A stretch of 64,000 bases of DNA from Mucilaginibacter paludis DSM 18603 (GCF_000166195.2 NZ_CM001403.1:620001-684000); one strand, 5' to 3'. Shown: positions 25,758 to 35,773, counted from the stretch's first letter. The notes: generated from the sequence alone by a model not told the origin. Translations and numbers: made by a program.

Positions 25758-26753
25758 ATGGGCATTAGGAAGGTAAAAGTTAACCCTGAAAACGATTTGG
25801 GCTTTGGTACGCAGGCGGTGGTTAAAAACCAACGGATGTTTAACCAGGACGGTTCGATCAACGTGAAACGTAAAGGCTTATCTTTTTTTAACACCGCCAA
25901 TAATTACCACCGCTTAATTACCATGGGCTGGGGAAAATTCTGGGCATTAATTTTGAGCGGTTATTTGCTGATTAACCTGCTGTTTGCTTCGATATACCTT
26001 AGCCTGGGTATTGAAAACCTGGCTGGTGCCCAGGGCCATACCCCAATGGAACATTTTTTCGATGCCTTTTTCTTCTCTGCACAAACGGTATCTACCGTTG
26101 GTTATGGTCACATCTACCCTCTTGGTATCCCAATGAGCAGCGTTTCTGCCATCGAATCAATGATAGGTTTACTGGCCTTTGCCTTAGCTACAGGTTTGTT
26201 ATACGGGCGTTTTTCGAGGCCATCGGCTAAAATAGCTTATAGTAAACATTTGTTGGTAGCGCCTTATCTTGAAAACGGAAAGGCACTCATGTTCAGGCTG
26301 GCCAACCAACGCCGTAGCACACTGATCGACCTGGAGATTGAAGTCAATTTTTCGTACAACGAAGAAGTAAACGGCAAAACCGTACGGAAATTTATACCGC
26401 TCGAACTGGAACGAAAACGGGTTAGTTTGCTTACCCTTAGCTGGACAGTTGTTCACCCTCTGAATGATGATAGTCCGCTTAAAGATATTACCAGTGATGA
26501 CCTGATTAAAACAGAAGCCAACATAGCGGTATTATTGAAGGCTTTTGACGATACCTTTTCGCAAACAGTGCATTCCAGAACTTCCTACCAATACGAGGAA
26601 GTGGTTTGGAACGCCAAATTCACCCCCATGTTTGCAAGGGATAATGAAGGGCACATGTTGCTGGATTTGGGTAAGATAAGCGATCATCACTTGTTAGATG
26701 GTGTGATGCAGGGTGAGGCTTTAGATAAGGGAATTGCTAATAAAGTGGTTTAA
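25758..26753 (+). CDS. Inward-rectifier potassium channel, KirBac type
   Basis: The 331-aa protein forms a tetrameric K+ channel in the inner membrane. It has a slide helix (about residues 45-60), TM1 (about 61-85), pore helix and selectivity filter TVGYG (residues 113-117), TM2 (about 125-150) and a cytoplasmic Ig-like domain (about 160-310) with the HLLVAPYLENGKALMFRLANQR region typical of Kir proteins. It is divergent from the trp leader. A near-consensus -7 element (tatattta, 25746-25753) sits 4 nt before the ATG. Confidence 0.93.
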   Translation: MGIRKVKVNPENDLGFGTQAVVKNQRMFNQDGSINVKRKGLSFFNTANNYHRLITMGWGKFWALILSGYLLINLLFASIYLSLGIENLAGAQGHTPMEHFFDAFFFSAQTVSTVGYGHIYPLGIPMSSVSAIESMIGLLAFALATGLLYGRFSRPSAKIAYSKHLLVAPYLENGKALMFRLANQRRSTLIDLEIEVNFSYNEEVNGKTVRKFIPLELERKRVSLLTLSWTVVHPLNDDSPLKDITSDDLIKTEANIAVLLKAFDDTFSQTVHSRTSYQYEEVVWNAKFTPMFARDNEGHMLLDLGKISDHHLLDGVMQGEALDKGIANKVV

Positions 26754-26796
26754 TCTTATAAAGAGCGGATGTTTAGTTGATAGTATTCTCAAAAAA

Positions 26797-27149
26797 ATGT
26801 CATTCCGCCGAAGTAGGAGGAGAAATCTTTTGCGTGCGACTGGCATGCTATATTCTTATCGCTCGTAAAGGATCCCTCCTTCGCCGGGATGACAACGGGG
26901 TTTATGGATCAATAAAAATTGTCATTCCGATGAGGTACGAAGAGGAATCTTCTGCATGCGACTGGTATGCTATTCTTATCGCTCGTAAAAGGTAATTCCC
27001 TACGGTCGGGATGATACAGTTAAAGAGGATCGACCTCGTAAAAAAAATGTCATTCCGATGAGGTACGAAGAGGAATCTTCTGCATGCGACTGGTATGCTA
27101 TATTCCTATCGCACGCAAAAGGTCCCTCCCTCCGGTCGGGATAACATGG
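26797..27149. repeat. Three tandem copies of a 120-130 bp REP-like repeat
   Basis: Units begin with gtcattccg at 26799, 26921 and 27049 and contain gaggaatcttctgcatgcga, tatcgc(t/a)cg and a cgg(t/g)cgggatga end. Copies 2 and 3 are nearly identical at their 5' halves. The start gtcattcc and end gggatgac are complementary, so each unit can fold into a long imperfect hairpin. The array lies between convergent genes (Kir channel and bioB) and may act as a terminator. No gene is supported here. Confidence 0.8.
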
Positions 27150-27223
27150 TTTTTATGGATCAACGACCAGCAGACGCGCAAAAAAAATCCCCCCGTGCAA
27201 TCGCCGGAACAATAAAGCGGCAA

Positions 27224-28222
27224 TTACGCTACCACCTCTTCAACTTTTTGATTCGGCCTGCCATTTTTAAAGGCTTCGCGTGGTTTTAAACCCAGCAACT
27301 CAAGCATAGCCATATCATCGTTAAAGCTCGGATTTGGTGTAGTTAATAATTTCTCGCCTGCAAATATCGAGTTGGCCCCGGCCATAAAGCAGAAAGCCTG
27401 TTCAATAGTGCTCATCTCTGTTCTTCCGGCTGATAAACGGATCACTGATTGCGGCATTACAATTTTGGCCGTAGCAATCATCCTCACCATATCCCATACG
27501 GATACGCGTGGTTGCTCTGCCAGCGGTGTTCCTTTGATAGGCACCAGGGCATTAATCGGCACCGACTCCGGATGTTTAGGCAAGTTCGACAGTGTTTTGA
27601 GCATCGAGATCCTGTCTTCAGTAGTTTCGCCTAAGCCGATAATACCACCGCTGCAAACAGTAATTTTAGCTTTGCGCACGTGCTCCAGTGTTTGTAAACG
27701 CTCGTCGTAGGTACGGGTGGTGATAATCCGTTTATAATCATCTTCGGATGTATCCAGGTTATGGTTGTAAGCGTACAGGCCGGCATCGGCTAAACGTTGC
27801 GCCTGGCTCTCGGTAAGCATACCTAAGGTGCAGCAAACCTCCATATCCATGGCGTTAACCTCCTTTACCATTTCAATTACCTTGTCAAAATCGCGGTTGT
27901 CGCGTACTTCGCGCCAGGCGGCACCCATACACAGGCGTGATGCTCCACCCGCTTTAGCCTTTTGAGCAGCGGCTAAAACCTGGTCTTTAGGCATTAAAGC
28001 CTGTACATCTACACCGGTATTATAACGGGCTGCCTGCGGGCAATAGGCGCAATCTTCAGGGCATCCGCCTGTTTTGATAGAGATTAGTGAGCTGATCTGC
28101 ACTTCAGAGTAATCCTTGTTTTCACGATGGATAGTTGCTGAGCGGTAAATCAGGTCGAGTAAAGGGGAATGGTATATTTCAGAAATTTCTTCTGTTGTCC
28201 AGTTGTGTCTAACTTCGGTCAT
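27224..28222 (-). CDS. bioB: Biotin synthase (radical SAM)
   Basis: The 332-aa enzyme inserts sulfur into dethiobiotin. The radical-SAM cluster motif is in [12 protein letters not shown] (Cys-x3-Cys-x2-Cys), and the [2Fe-2S] cluster ligands lie in the RLCMGAAWR and VCCTLGML regions plus the conserved Arg in [10 protein letters not shown]. Start ATG 28222 (MTEVRHNW) is preferred to the upstream ATG at 28231. No other biotin genes adjoin it. A consensus -7 element lies at 28252-28259. Confidence 0.96.
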   Translation of the reverse strand: MTEVRHNWTTEEISEIYHSPLLDLIYRSATIHRENKDYSEVQISSLISIKTGGCPEDCAYCPQAARYNTGVDVQALMPKDQVLAAAQKAKAGGASRLCMGAAWREVRDNRDFDKVIEMVKEVNAMDMEVCCTLGMLTESQAQRLADAGLYAYNHNLDTSEDDYKRIITTRTYDERLQTLEHVRKAKITVCSGGIIGLGETTEDRISMLKTLSNLPKHPESVPINALVPIKGTPLAEQPRVSVWDMVRMIATAKIVMPQSVIRLSAGRTEMSTIEQAFCFMAGANSIFAGEKLLTTPNPSFNDDMAMLELLGLKPREAFKNGRPNQKVEEVVA

Positions 28223-28251
28223 GTATATCAAATTAAAGCTCCAAAACTACG

Positions 28252-28259
28252 CAAAAATA
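28252..28259 (-). promoter_or_regulatory. -7 promoter element of bioB
   Basis: The minus strand reads tatttttg, matching TAnnTTTG, 29 nt upstream of the bioB start. It overlaps the 3' edge of the VapC-like gene region (stop at 28267). Confidence 0.5.
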
Positions 28260-28266
28260 TATTTCC

Positions 28267-28671
28267 TCATAAGGAATGTGAATCTAAAACATTCAGGCCT
28301 GGTATTTTATTAAAGTCTCCAACATTGTGTGTAAGCAAAGTAAGGTCGTGTACTAAAGCTGTCGCAGCGATAATAGCATCCGGTAATTTCACCTTAGTTG
28401 CTTTACGGATGTCGATGGTTTTACGCACAATATCAGGAGACAATTCAAAAACAGTGGTCCTGTTGATAAACATTTCGTTATTGGCATCCAGCTGTATATT
28501 TTTAGAATCAAAGCCAAGTACCTCAATTTTCGTAATAACAGATATGAATACGCCATCATCAACAATGTTTCTCAATTTTGCTATGGCAGTTGGTGGCATC
28601 GCCAAAGATAAATAATCAATAACGGCATTTGAATCGAACAGATAGACCACTTTTAATTGATCTACCTCCAT
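28267..28671 (-). CDS. PIN-domain toxin, VapC-like
   Basis: The 134-aa protein has the PIN fold: [12 protein letters not shown] with the first acidic residue, a mid-protein Glu in [11 protein letters not shown], and [11 protein letters not shown] with later acidic residues ([10 protein letters not shown]). PIN toxins cleave RNA, often tRNA, and are held inactive by a partner. It overlaps the upstream antitoxin gene by 10 nt. It is a chromosomal toxin-antitoxin pair between bioB and mgtE. Confidence 0.87.
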   Translation of the reverse strand: MEVDQLKVVYLFDSNAVIDYLSLAMPPTAIAKLRNIVDDGVFISVITKIEVLGFDSKNIQLDANNEMFINRTTVFELSPDIVRKTIDIRKATKVKLPDAIIAATALVHDLTLLTHNVGDFNKIPGLNVLDSHSL

Positions 28672-28886
28672 TCGTCCCTTGATTGCTTGATATACTCCTG
28701 CATTTGCTCTGCAACATCCTTAGGCAATGTACCGGCAAAATCAGATAGCTTACTGTGATTAACCACTTTAGGCTTCTCCATCAATTTTAAATCGCGGTAT
28801 TTACTGGTAAGCAACTCCCACTCATCAATGGGAATAAGCACTGCGGTATGATTACCTTCGTTATCTGATATATATTGTAAAGACAT
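28662..28886 (-). CDS. Antitoxin partner of the VapC-like toxin
   Basis: The product is 74 aa from [12 protein letters not shown] (ATG 28886); a start at 28907 would add seven residues. The N-terminal [22 protein letters not shown] resembles Phd/YefM-type beta-strand DNA-binding regions. The C-terminal tail ([19 protein letters not shown]) is helical and acidic, suited to filling the toxin groove. Position and overlap with the PIN gene support the call. Confidence 0.8.
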   Translation of the reverse strand: MSLQYISDNEGNHTAVLIPIDEWELLTSKYRDLKLMEKPKVVNHSKLSDFAGTLPKDVAEQMQEYIKQSRDEWR

Positions 28887-28949
28887 GCTTACGTTTTTGA
28901 TACTCAAATTTAAATAAAATCATTTAAATTTTGGTATGGCAAGCTATCA

Positions 28950-30299
28950 CTACAACAACAACTTCGTAGCCAGCCAAAGCGGCAATAAAAAGCCAAAGCA
29001 ATCTGTAAAAGTGGTGATAATAATGGATGAGGCGACTGCGGGATCAATCCCTACCCTTTTCAATAACAAAGGGATAGATGCACCTGTTAAACCTGCTATA
29101 ATTAAGTTGCCGGTCATGGCTAAAAATAAAACCAAGCCCAGCATAGGGTTAGCATCGTAAAATAAGGCCACGCAAAACACGATAATCCCGTTGGAGGCAC
29201 CGTTGATCAAACCAACTAAAAACTCTTTTAAAACGGTATCATAAGCCTGCTTATCGTTCAGGTCATTCAGCGAGATACGTCTTACAGTTACCGCCAAAGC
29301 TTGGGTAGCAGCGTTACCGCCCATACCGGCTATGATAGTCATGTAGGCTGATATGATGGATAATTTGGCTACGGTTGAATCAAAGCCACGGATGATGGAG
29401 GCAGCTAAAAATGCAGTGCCTAAATTGATGATCAACCAGGGCAAACGGCTTTTTACGGCATCCTGCCAGTTACCGCTCAATTCCTCATCTTCGGATACGC
29501 CGGATATTTTTAAAATATCTTCGGTATTCTCTTCCTCCATTACGTCGATGATATCATCAACGGTAATCCGGCCCAAAAGCCGCATATTATCATCCACTAC
29601 CGGGATACTGGCTAAGTTGTATTGCGAGATCAATTTGGCTACGTCTTCCTGGTCAAGGTCGGCTTTTACGTACACATAATCCGTTTTTACCAGGTCTGCC
29701 ACGGTGGCATCGGCCTTAGCCTTAATCAAGTCTTTAACGGATATAATACCCTTTAAAATCTCCCGGTCGTCAACCACATAAATGGTGTAAAAATCCTCCA
29801 TCTCTTCGGATTGGCGGATAATCTCTTCCAGGGCGTCCTTTTTATCCATGTTCAGGTTAACCTGAATCACGTCGGTATTCATCAAGCCCCCGGCAGTATC
29901 TTCCTCGTAGCTTAATAAACTTCTGATCTCGTTGGCATCCTCATGATCAATATCTTTTAATATCTCATGCTGCTCATGCTCTTCTAACTGCGATATTAAG
30001 TCGGTAGCATCGTCATAATCTAATTCTTCTACAATCTCAGATCGTTTTTCGGGCGCGAGGTTAAAAAGGATATCCTCCGGATGATGCTCCTCATCCATTT
30101 CTGAAATTACCTCGGAAGCGATATCAACCGGCAAAACATTGATAATGCGTTCGCGCGCCTCCTGGTCTAATTTTTCAAAAATAATGGCAATTTCCGAGGC
30201 ATGATAATCCTCCAGAACCGTTTTCAGCTCTTCATCAGTTCCATCAAGCGCGGTTGTAATGCGCAGCAGGTCTTCTTTATTAATTTCAAAGGATTGCAT
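28950..30299 (-). CDS. mgtE: Magnesium transporter MgtE
   Basis: The 449-aa protein is a Mg2+ channel gated by cytoplasmic Mg2+. It has an N-terminal superhelical domain rich in acidic residues (about 1-125), two CBS domains (about 130-255, with TAGGLMNTDVI and ASIPVVDDNMRLLGRI), a connecting helix and five C-terminal membrane helices (about 280-449). AGMGGNAATQALAVTVRRI is the signature pore segment. No M-box riboswitch is visible upstream. Confidence 0.95.
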   Translation of the reverse strand: MQSFEINKEDLLRITTALDGTDEELKTVLEDYHASEIAIIFEKLDQEARERIINVLPVDIASEVISEMDEEHHPEDILFNLAPEKRSEIVEELDYDDATDLISQLEEHEQHEILKDIDHEDANEIRSLLSYEEDTAGGLMNTDVIQVNLNMDKKDALEEIIRQSEEMEDFYTIYVVDDREILKGIISVKDLIKAKADATVADLVKTDYVYVKADLDQEDVAKLISQYNLASIPVVDDNMRLLGRITVDDIIDVMEEENTEDILKISGVSEDEELSGNWQDAVKSRLPWLIINLGTAFLAASIIRGFDSTVAKLSIISAYMTIIAGMGGNAATQALAVTVRRISLNDLNDKQAYDTVLKEFLVGLINGASNGIIVFCVALFYDANPMLGLVLFLAMTGNLIIAGLTGASIPLLLKRVGIDPAVASSIIITTFTDCFGFLLPLWLATKLLL

Positions 30300-30394
30300 A
30301 CCGCTCTAAAAATACGGAAAATAAGCCCAAAATGAGGAATAAAAGGTGAATAAGCCACCCCGTACCGAAACACCCTTTGAATTAACGAGTTAAG

Positions 30395-31009
30395 CTATAT
30401 AGTTGACAACCACTTCGCCTTAACACCGGTAATGTGATTAAGCTGGCCCATTACCCGCTCTACCTGGCTCTTCCGTACCTCGAGCTGCATTTGGCAATCG
30501 GTATCAAATTGCTGATGCGAAATAGTTAAATTTTCATTTTTAATCAATCGCATTACATCATTCATTTGCAGATAGTTAAATGAGATGGTATAAATATCAT
30601 TTACAGTTTTTTCTGTCACCTTTACCGCCTTCAACGCTTCTTCGGCAGCGGCTTTATAGGCGTTAATTAAACCCGGAACACCCAACAAGGTGCCGCCAAA
30701 ATACCTAACTACTACAATGGCTATATTGGTGAGGTTATGCGATAATAAAGTATTTAAAATAGGCCTTCCGGCGGTGCCCGAAGGCTCTCCGTCATCATTG
30801 ATCCTGAACACCGAGCGGTCTGGGCTCAGCCTGAACGCCCAGCAGTGATGGTTGGCTTTAGGGTGTTCGCTTTTTAAACGCGCCACGATAGGTTTAAGAT
30901 CCTGCTCCGACCGGATGGGATAAGCAAAGGCCATAAACTTACTACCGCGATCACGAAAAACGCCTTCGCCCACTTCGGTGATGGTGAGGTAGGTATCTTC
31001 AAACAACAT
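30395..31009 (-). CDS. YigZ/IMPACT-family protein
   Basis: The 204-aa protein has the IMPACT N-terminal domain (SKFMAFAYPIRSEQDLK; HPKANHHCWAFRL; NDDGEPSGTAGRPIL; VVRYFGGTLLGVPGLINAY) and a C-terminal DUF1949-like ferredoxin fold. These proteins are linked to translation and ribosome-associated functions, but the biochemical role is unclear. The gene overlaps ribD by 11 nt and is likely co-transcribed with it. Confidence 0.9.
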   Translation of the reverse strand: MLFEDTYLTITEVGEGVFRDRGSKFMAFAYPIRSEQDLKPIVARLKSEHPKANHHCWAFRLSPDRSVFRINDDGEPSGTAGRPILNTLLSHNLTNIAIVVVRYFGGTLLGVPGLINAYKAAAEEALKAVKVTEKTVNDIYTISFNYLQMNDVMRLIKNENLTISHQQFDTDCQMQLEVRKSQVERVMGQLNHITGVKAKWLSTI

Positions 31010-32051
31010 AGGGCCTTATTATTTTTAAAACATCGTTGCCTACCCTATCCTCTGATACCACATCGCCCTTAATTTGAGGTGCTTGTATGCCTTTTTTTAA
31101 AGTTATGGCGCCGGTAAATATCCGGGCTTCGTCCCATAAGCCATCTTTTATAAAATGTGCCAGCGTTGTAGCCCCTCCCTCTATAATAACCGATTGAATA
31201 TCCTGCAGATACAATTGGTAGAGAATATATTGAGGCACATAATAGTTAAAGTCTTCGAGCGATATATACTTTACCTTGCCATCAAATTCCGTTTTAACTT
31301 CGTTAAAAACAAAGGTCTCCACAGTCTGATCAAACAGATAAAGCTCTTTGGATAACTCAAGCCGTCTGTCGATCACGATCCGTTTAGGCGATTTACCCGG
31401 CCCGTAGCGCACATTCAATTGCGGGTTATCTATCGCGGCGGTGTTCTTCCCTACTAAAATGGCATCCTCCTCGCCCCGCCATTGGTGTACCAGCTTACGC
31501 GATTCCTCGCCGGTAATCCATAGCTGGCTCTGATCCGCAGGAGCGAAAAAACAATCTTCGGTTTGTGCCCACTTCAAAATAATATACGGGCGGTGCTTTA
31601 GTATCCGTGTAAAAAAGCGCTTATTGAGATCCAGGCATTCCTTTTCCAAAACACCTACCGTAACCTTAACGCCCGCTGCCTGTAGCTTTTCAATTCCTTT
31701 TCCATTCACCTGGTCAAACGGATCGCGGCAGCCCACCACCACTTCGGGTATCTGGTGCTTAATAATTAAATCGGCACAGGGCGGTGTTTTTCCATAATGC
31801 GCGCAGGGCTCCAGGGATACATAAATAACTGATTCCGAAAGCAGTTGAGCCGCATCATCAAACCGATTAATTACATTGTTTACAGCATTTACTTCGGCAT
31901 GAGCCTCGCCATAGCGCTGATGATAACCCTCGCCGATAATACGGCCCTGATGAACAATCACGGCACCTACCATGGGGTTCGGACTAACAGAACCCAAGCC
32001 CAGCTTAGCCAACTCCAGGCAACGCAGCATGTATTTATTATGATGAACCAT
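30999..32051 (-). CDS. ribD: Riboflavin biosynthesis deaminase/reductase RibD
   Basis: The 350-aa bifunctional enzyme carries out the second and third steps of riboflavin synthesis from GTP. The N-terminal deaminase has HAEVNAV and PCAHYGKTPPCADLI (Zn ligands). The C-terminal HTP reductase domain begins near residue 150 (RPYIILKWAQTEDC) and contains VLVGKNTAAIDNPQLNVR. No FMN riboswitch is visible upstream. A consensus -7 element lies 5 nt before the ATG. Confidence 0.95.
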   Translation of the reverse strand: MVHHNKYMLRCLELAKLGLGSVSPNPMVGAVIVHQGRIIGEGYHQRYGEAHAEVNAVNNVINRFDDAAQLLSESVIYVSLEPCAHYGKTPPCADLIIKHQIPEVVVGCRDPFDQVNGKGIEKLQAAGVKVTVGVLEKECLDLNKRFFTRILKHRPYIILKWAQTEDCFFAPADQSQLWITGEESRKLVHQWRGEEDAILVGKNTAAIDNPQLNVRYGPGKSPKRIVIDRRLELSKELYLFDQTVETFVFNEVKTEFDGKVKYISLEDFNYYVPQYILYQLYLQDIQSVIIEGGATTLAHFIKDGLWDEARIFTGAITLKKGIQAPQIKGDVVSEDRVGNDVLKIIRPYVV

Positions 32052-32056
32052 TTTTG

Positions 32057-32064
32057 CAAAGGTA
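32057..32064 (-). promoter_or_regulatory. -7 promoter element of ribD
   Basis: The minus strand reads tacctttg (perfect TAnnTTTG), ending 5 nt before the ribD ATG at 32051, so the mRNA would be leaderless. The 35-bp ribD-prmC intergenic region must also hold the divergent prmC promoter. Confidence 0.5.
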
Positions 32065-32086
32065 TGCTTTTATGTTTCTTTGCAGA

Positions 32087-32944
32087 ATGAAAACTATCCT
32101 TGATGTGTTGATGAGCTTTGACGAAAAACTCCATTTGCTATATGATAAACCCGAGATAGATTCGATTAAATACCTTGCTGTGAGCGATGTAACCGGCTTA
32201 TCAAAAGCGCAGCTGAGGGCTTTTACCGGTAACGAAATCACCACGCCGCAAGCAGAAAAATTAACGGATATAGCCAATCAATTACAAACAGGTATCCCGC
32301 TTCAATACATTTTAGGCCATACCGAATTTTATGGTTTAAATTTCCAGGTCAATCCTTCAGTACTCATTCCCCGCCCCGAAACGGAAGAACTGGTAGAGTG
32401 GATCATCCAGGCGGCGCAAGAACGGCATCAGCAGGAGGCTATCTTAGATATTGGCACCGGGAGTGGTTGTATACCGGTAAAGCTAAAGAAACACCTTCCG
32501 GATGCTGAAGTATCGGCCATTGATATATCGCCTGCGGCCTTGCAAACAGCCAAGCAAAATGCCACCTTAAATGGGGTTGATGTGGCTTTCATAGAAGCCG
32601 ATATTTTAAATCCGGTCGAAATATCTTTTCCGCAATACTCCATCCTGGTGAGCAACCCGCCCTACGTTACCGAGCGCGAAAAAGCCCACATGCACGTTAA
32701 CGTTTTAAACAATGAGCCACACCTGGCTTTATTTGTTAGCGATCACGATCCGCTGGTATTTTACAGGGCCATTGCCGATTTTGCCCTGCAGCACCTTACA
32801 AGCAACGGCCTTTTGTTTTTTGAGATTAACGAAAACCTGGGCCAACAAATGATTGATCTATTACAGGATAAAAACCTGAAAAACATAGAATTAAGACAGG
32901 ATATGCGAGGTAAAGACCGCATGATTAAAGCGCAAAAGGCTTAG
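32087..32944 (+). CDS. prmC: Release-factor glutamine methyltransferase PrmC
   Basis: The 285-aa SAM-dependent enzyme N5-methylates the GGQ glutamine of peptide-chain release factors. The N-terminal helical domain is followed by RPETEELVEW, the SAM loop ILDIGTGSGCIPV and the catalytic VSNPPYV (NPPY). I chose ATG 32087 (MKTILDVL) over the longer frame at 32054, because the extra 11 residues lie in the promoter region shared with ribD. Confidence 0.95.
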   Translation: MKTILDVLMSFDEKLHLLYDKPEIDSIKYLAVSDVTGLSKAQLRAFTGNEITTPQAEKLTDIANQLQTGIPLQYILGHTEFYGLNFQVNPSVLIPRPETEELVEWIIQAAQERHQQEAILDIGTGSGCIPVKLKKHLPDAEVSAIDISPAALQTAKQNATLNGVDVAFIEADILNPVEISFPQYSILVSNPPYVTEREKAHMHVNVLNNEPHLALFVSDHDPLVFYRAIADFALQHLTSNGLLFFEINENLGQQMIDLLQDKNLKNIELRQDMRGKDRMIKAQKA

Positions 32945-32972
32945 CTTATTGGCAGGGCAACAATGCTTCGCA

Positions 32973-33944
32973 TCAAATGGTTACAACTAAACGTTGCCCG
33001 TCCGGCACTTGCAGATCCCAAAGCTGGGCTATATCTTCTAACTTCACTTCAATTGTTTCTACCTTGAGCTTGCCATCGGCGGCCAGTTGAAACATCTCCG
33101 GCAATATCTCAGCAAAAAGCTGGCGCACCTGCGCTTTCGACCAGCACCCTAAGCCCGATCCGGTTAATTGCAGATCAACACTGCGCAGGTTAGCGGCAGA
33201 AAGCTGGATCAAATCACCCGTCATGCTCCCTACCGAAACAAATCGTGTTTTGTGGGTGAACGAGCCTTTGCCCATTAAACTGGCCAAGAGCATCTCGGCA
33301 GTGTGGCCCCACAGGTAATCTATAATCACATCAACCGGACTGTTTTGGTGCGCTGCCTTTACTTGTGCTATAAATTGATCGTCGGCTTGTTTAACCGAAA
33401 TCACCTCATCAGCGCCTAAGCTCAACAAGTCTTGAAGCGATTGCTCATTTCTGCCGGTTGCTATTACCTTGCTGGCCCCGTAATGTTTAGCTATTTGTAC
33501 GGCTACCCTGCCGGTAAAGCCCGTTGCCCCGTTAATTAATACCACATCGCCAGGTTGGATATCTGCCTTAAATTTCAATGCCATTGCCGCACCTATTACG
33601 GCGTTTGCTAAAGCGGCAGCCGTGGCATCGCTTATCCCTTCGGGCAATTTCACCATCCTGTCTTTTTCAATGGTGGCTTTTTGCGCCATGGTACCACTGG
33701 CGCCTATGGCATATACCCTTGTACCATCATTAAGCGTACAAACGGCATCCCCTCCTATTACCCGCCCGTTTTGTTTTGGCGCATCGATGGAATAATGTTT
33801 ACCCGTGGCCCTGCCCCTATCAAAATGCTTCATGGCAACGGCTTTTATGGTTACCAAAATCTCGTCGTCGTTTTGAGGTGCCGGTTCGGCAAAATCTACA
33901 TATTGAGGGAGCTCACCTTTTTGATACATTACTGCTGCTTTCAT
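32973..33944 (-). CDS. Medium-chain dehydrogenase/reductase, zinc-independent quinone-oxidoreductase type
   Basis: The 323-aa protein has an N-terminal GroES-like domain (VTIKAVAMKHFDRGRATG) and a Rossmann domain with the NADP loop VLINGATGFTGRVAVQIAKHYGASKVIATGR (in part). Zinc-binding Cys clusters are absent, as in quinone reductases. The start MKAAVMYQKG (33944) is typical of the family; the frame upstream to 34040 overlaps the Crp-like gene and is unlikely. The neighbouring Crp-family regulator, transcribed in the same direction just upstream, may control it. Confidence 0.9.
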   Translation of the reverse strand: MKAAVMYQKGELPQYVDFAEPAPQNDDEILVTIKAVAMKHFDRGRATGKHYSIDAPKQNGRVIGGDAVCTLNDGTRVYAIGASGTMAQKATIEKDRMVKLPEGISDATAAALANAVIGAAMALKFKADIQPGDVVLINGATGFTGRVAVQIAKHYGASKVIATGRNEQSLQDLLSLGADEVISVKQADDQFIAQVKAAHQNSPVDVIIDYLWGHTAEMLLASLMGKGSFTHKTRFVSVGSMTGDLIQLSAANLRSVDLQLTGSGLGCWSKAQVRQLFAEILPEMFQLAADGKLKVETIEVKLEDIAQLWDLQVPDGQRLVVTI

Positions 33945-34005
33945 CTTTTTCTGCTTTTGTTGATACAAATTTAGATGAGATGGCAAGGGCCAGCGATAAC
34001 AAATG

Positions 34006-34599
34006 TTACCGAATGTTTTTTGGGGAAGATTTACGGGCAAGGGCGCTTTTGATGCGGCTTAAGTGAACCCGGGTTATGCCCAGGTACGAGGCAATGTAAT
34101 GCTGCGGCACGCGCTTTACGATGTGTGGCCTATCCTTTAATAAATTTTGATAGCGCTGCTCCGGCGTATCCCTGATAAAGGAAACAAATTCGTGCATGTA
34201 GTGCAGTTGCCTTTCGGCGGAAACCTCTAAAATGATATTTAAAAATTCAGGTTCGCGGCTTAATTCATCCATCAGCTGCTTAACGTATATTTTAGGCAGC
34301 AGGTAAAGCACCGATGGTTCAATAGTTTCGATGGTAAACAAGCTGGGGGTATTTTTCAAAAAGCTTTCGAACGAGGTAAGGCCTTCCTTTTCAAAAAAAA
34401 ACTGCACCGTTTTATCGTTGCCATTATTGTTAAATGCCAAACGGATGCAGCCCTTTTCTATAAATATGTAATGCGCAGCTGTTTTCCCCTCCTCCAGTAA
34501 AACCGTTTTGGCGGGTACCTCAACTTTCTTTTGAAACTCCAGGTATTTATCCCAGTACGGGTTTAACTGCGGAAACTTATCTTTAAAGTGAAAAAGCAT
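34006..34599 (-). CDS. Crp/Fnr-family transcriptional regulator
   Basis: The 197-aa protein has a cyclic-nucleotide-binding-like beta barrel (about 25-115, LLEEGKTAAHYIFIEKGCIR) and a C-terminal HTH (about 160-190, VPQHYIASYLGITRVHLSRIKS). Bacteroidota carry many such regulators with unknown ligands. No FNR-type cysteine cluster is visible. It is 61 nt upstream of the dehydrogenase gene and probably regulates it or forms an operon with it. Confidence 0.9.
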   Translation of the reverse strand: MLFHFKDKFPQLNPYWDKYLEFQKKVEVPAKTVLLEEGKTAAHYIFIEKGCIRLAFNNNGNDKTVQFFFEKEGLTSFESFLKNTPSLFTIETIEPSVLYLLPKIYVKQLMDELSREPEFLNIILEVSAERQLHYMHEFVSFIRDTPEQRYQNLLKDRPHIVKRVPQHYIASYLGITRVHLSRIKSALARKSSPKNIR

Positions 34600-34882
34600 T
34601 GAACAATATTAACAATTATAAGTAAAAGTGCTTAGTATTGAACCGAAGCCCAATAAAAAAAGCTTATCAAAATTAATTAAATGCCTGGTTAGCCATACCT
34701 GTGTTTAGATATAGTTAAACACAACGCCCATCATGTACCGTAGCTACAGCATATTGAAACCTAAGTTAAGCAGTATGTTAAACCTTATGATGATTTGGCT
34801 CTGATTTTTTAATTTTAATTTGCATTTTAGCTCTCCGTACGGGGCACTTAAACGCTGTTTCGCCGCAAATTAAACTTATACA

Positions 34883-35773
34883 ATGAAATCATCATCAAAC
34901 GTAATCCCGATAGTTGTTGTTACCGACGAGCATTATGTTATTATGCTTGCCGCCTTATTAAAATCTATCGAGTGCAACCATAAAAGCGGCGAAAAGATAG
35001 CAGTATACGTAATTGCGGACGGCGTTAAAAAAAGCAGCCAGAAAAAAATACAGACTTCTGTTGATCCTGCCATGTTCAGTATCACCTGGATCAGGATGGA
35101 AGATACCATTCCGGCAGGTGTTAAGCTCCCGCTTGACCGTACCTCCTACCCGGTTACCATTTACCTGCGGTTGTTTATACAATACATCGTTCCGAAAGAA
35201 ACTACCAAGGCCTTGTTTTTGGATGTTGATATGATTGTACTGGAGGATGTAAGCAAATTATACGACCAGGATTTAGGCGACAAAATAATTGGAGCCGTTC
35301 AGGATCCGCGTTTACTTACTTTTGACAACTCGTGGGGTGGTATTATGAATTATAAAGAGCTGGGATTTGCGCCCGATACCAAATATTTTAACACCGGACT
35401 GCTACTCATCAACACCCAAAAATGGGCCGAGAAAAACCTGGCCGTAAAAGTGATTGATTGTATTAATGACAACATTAAGTTTGCAAACTACCCAGATCAA
35501 TACGGCTTTAACGTAGTATTAGCCAACCAATGGTTGGAACTCGATCCGCGATGGAACTATTTTGCCTCCGGCGATCTGGATCACCCCTACCTGGTTCACT
35601 TTATCTCCCGTAAGCCGTTCTATACTTCGTACGAATACAATCAAAACTATAAAAACCGTTTTTACCAATACGTTAAGCAAACCGAGTGGCGAAACGCTAA
35701 ACCCATTGGCGAGTTAAACCGCTATTTTAAAAAGCTCCACAACATTTGGGCAAAAATTAAAAAGAAGTTTTAA
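34883..35773 (+). CDS. Glycosyltransferase family 8 protein
   Basis: The 296-aa enzyme has a GT-A fold: an N-terminal nucleotide-binding start (IPIVVVTDEHYVIMLAALLKS), the metal-binding DVD in ALFLDVDMIVLED, YFNTGLLLINTQKW and a C-terminal His-containing LVHFISRKPF region. GT8 members use UDP-glucose or UDP-galactose and retain configuration, often building LPS outer core. Acceptor is unknown. Its stop overlaps the converging YeiH gene by 4 nt. Confidence 0.9.
   Translation: MKSSSNVIPIVVVTDEHYVIMLAALLKSIECNHKSGEKIAVYVIADGVKKSSQKKIQTSVDPAMFSITWIRMEDTIPAGVKLPLDRTSYPVTIYLRLFIQYIVPKETTKALFLDVDMIVLEDVSKLYDQDLGDKIIGAVQDPRLLTFDNSWGGIMNYKELGFAPDTKYFNTGLLLINTQKWAEKNLAVKVIDCINDNIKFANYPDQYGFNVVLANQWLELDPRWNYFASGDLDHPYLVHFISRKPFYTSYEYNQNYKNRFYQYVKQTEWRNAKPIGELNRYFKKLHNIWAKIKKKF

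Noticed and set aside
30999..32064. FMN riboswitch before ribD
   Set aside because: The promoter lies directly before the start codon, leaving no room for an aptamer.
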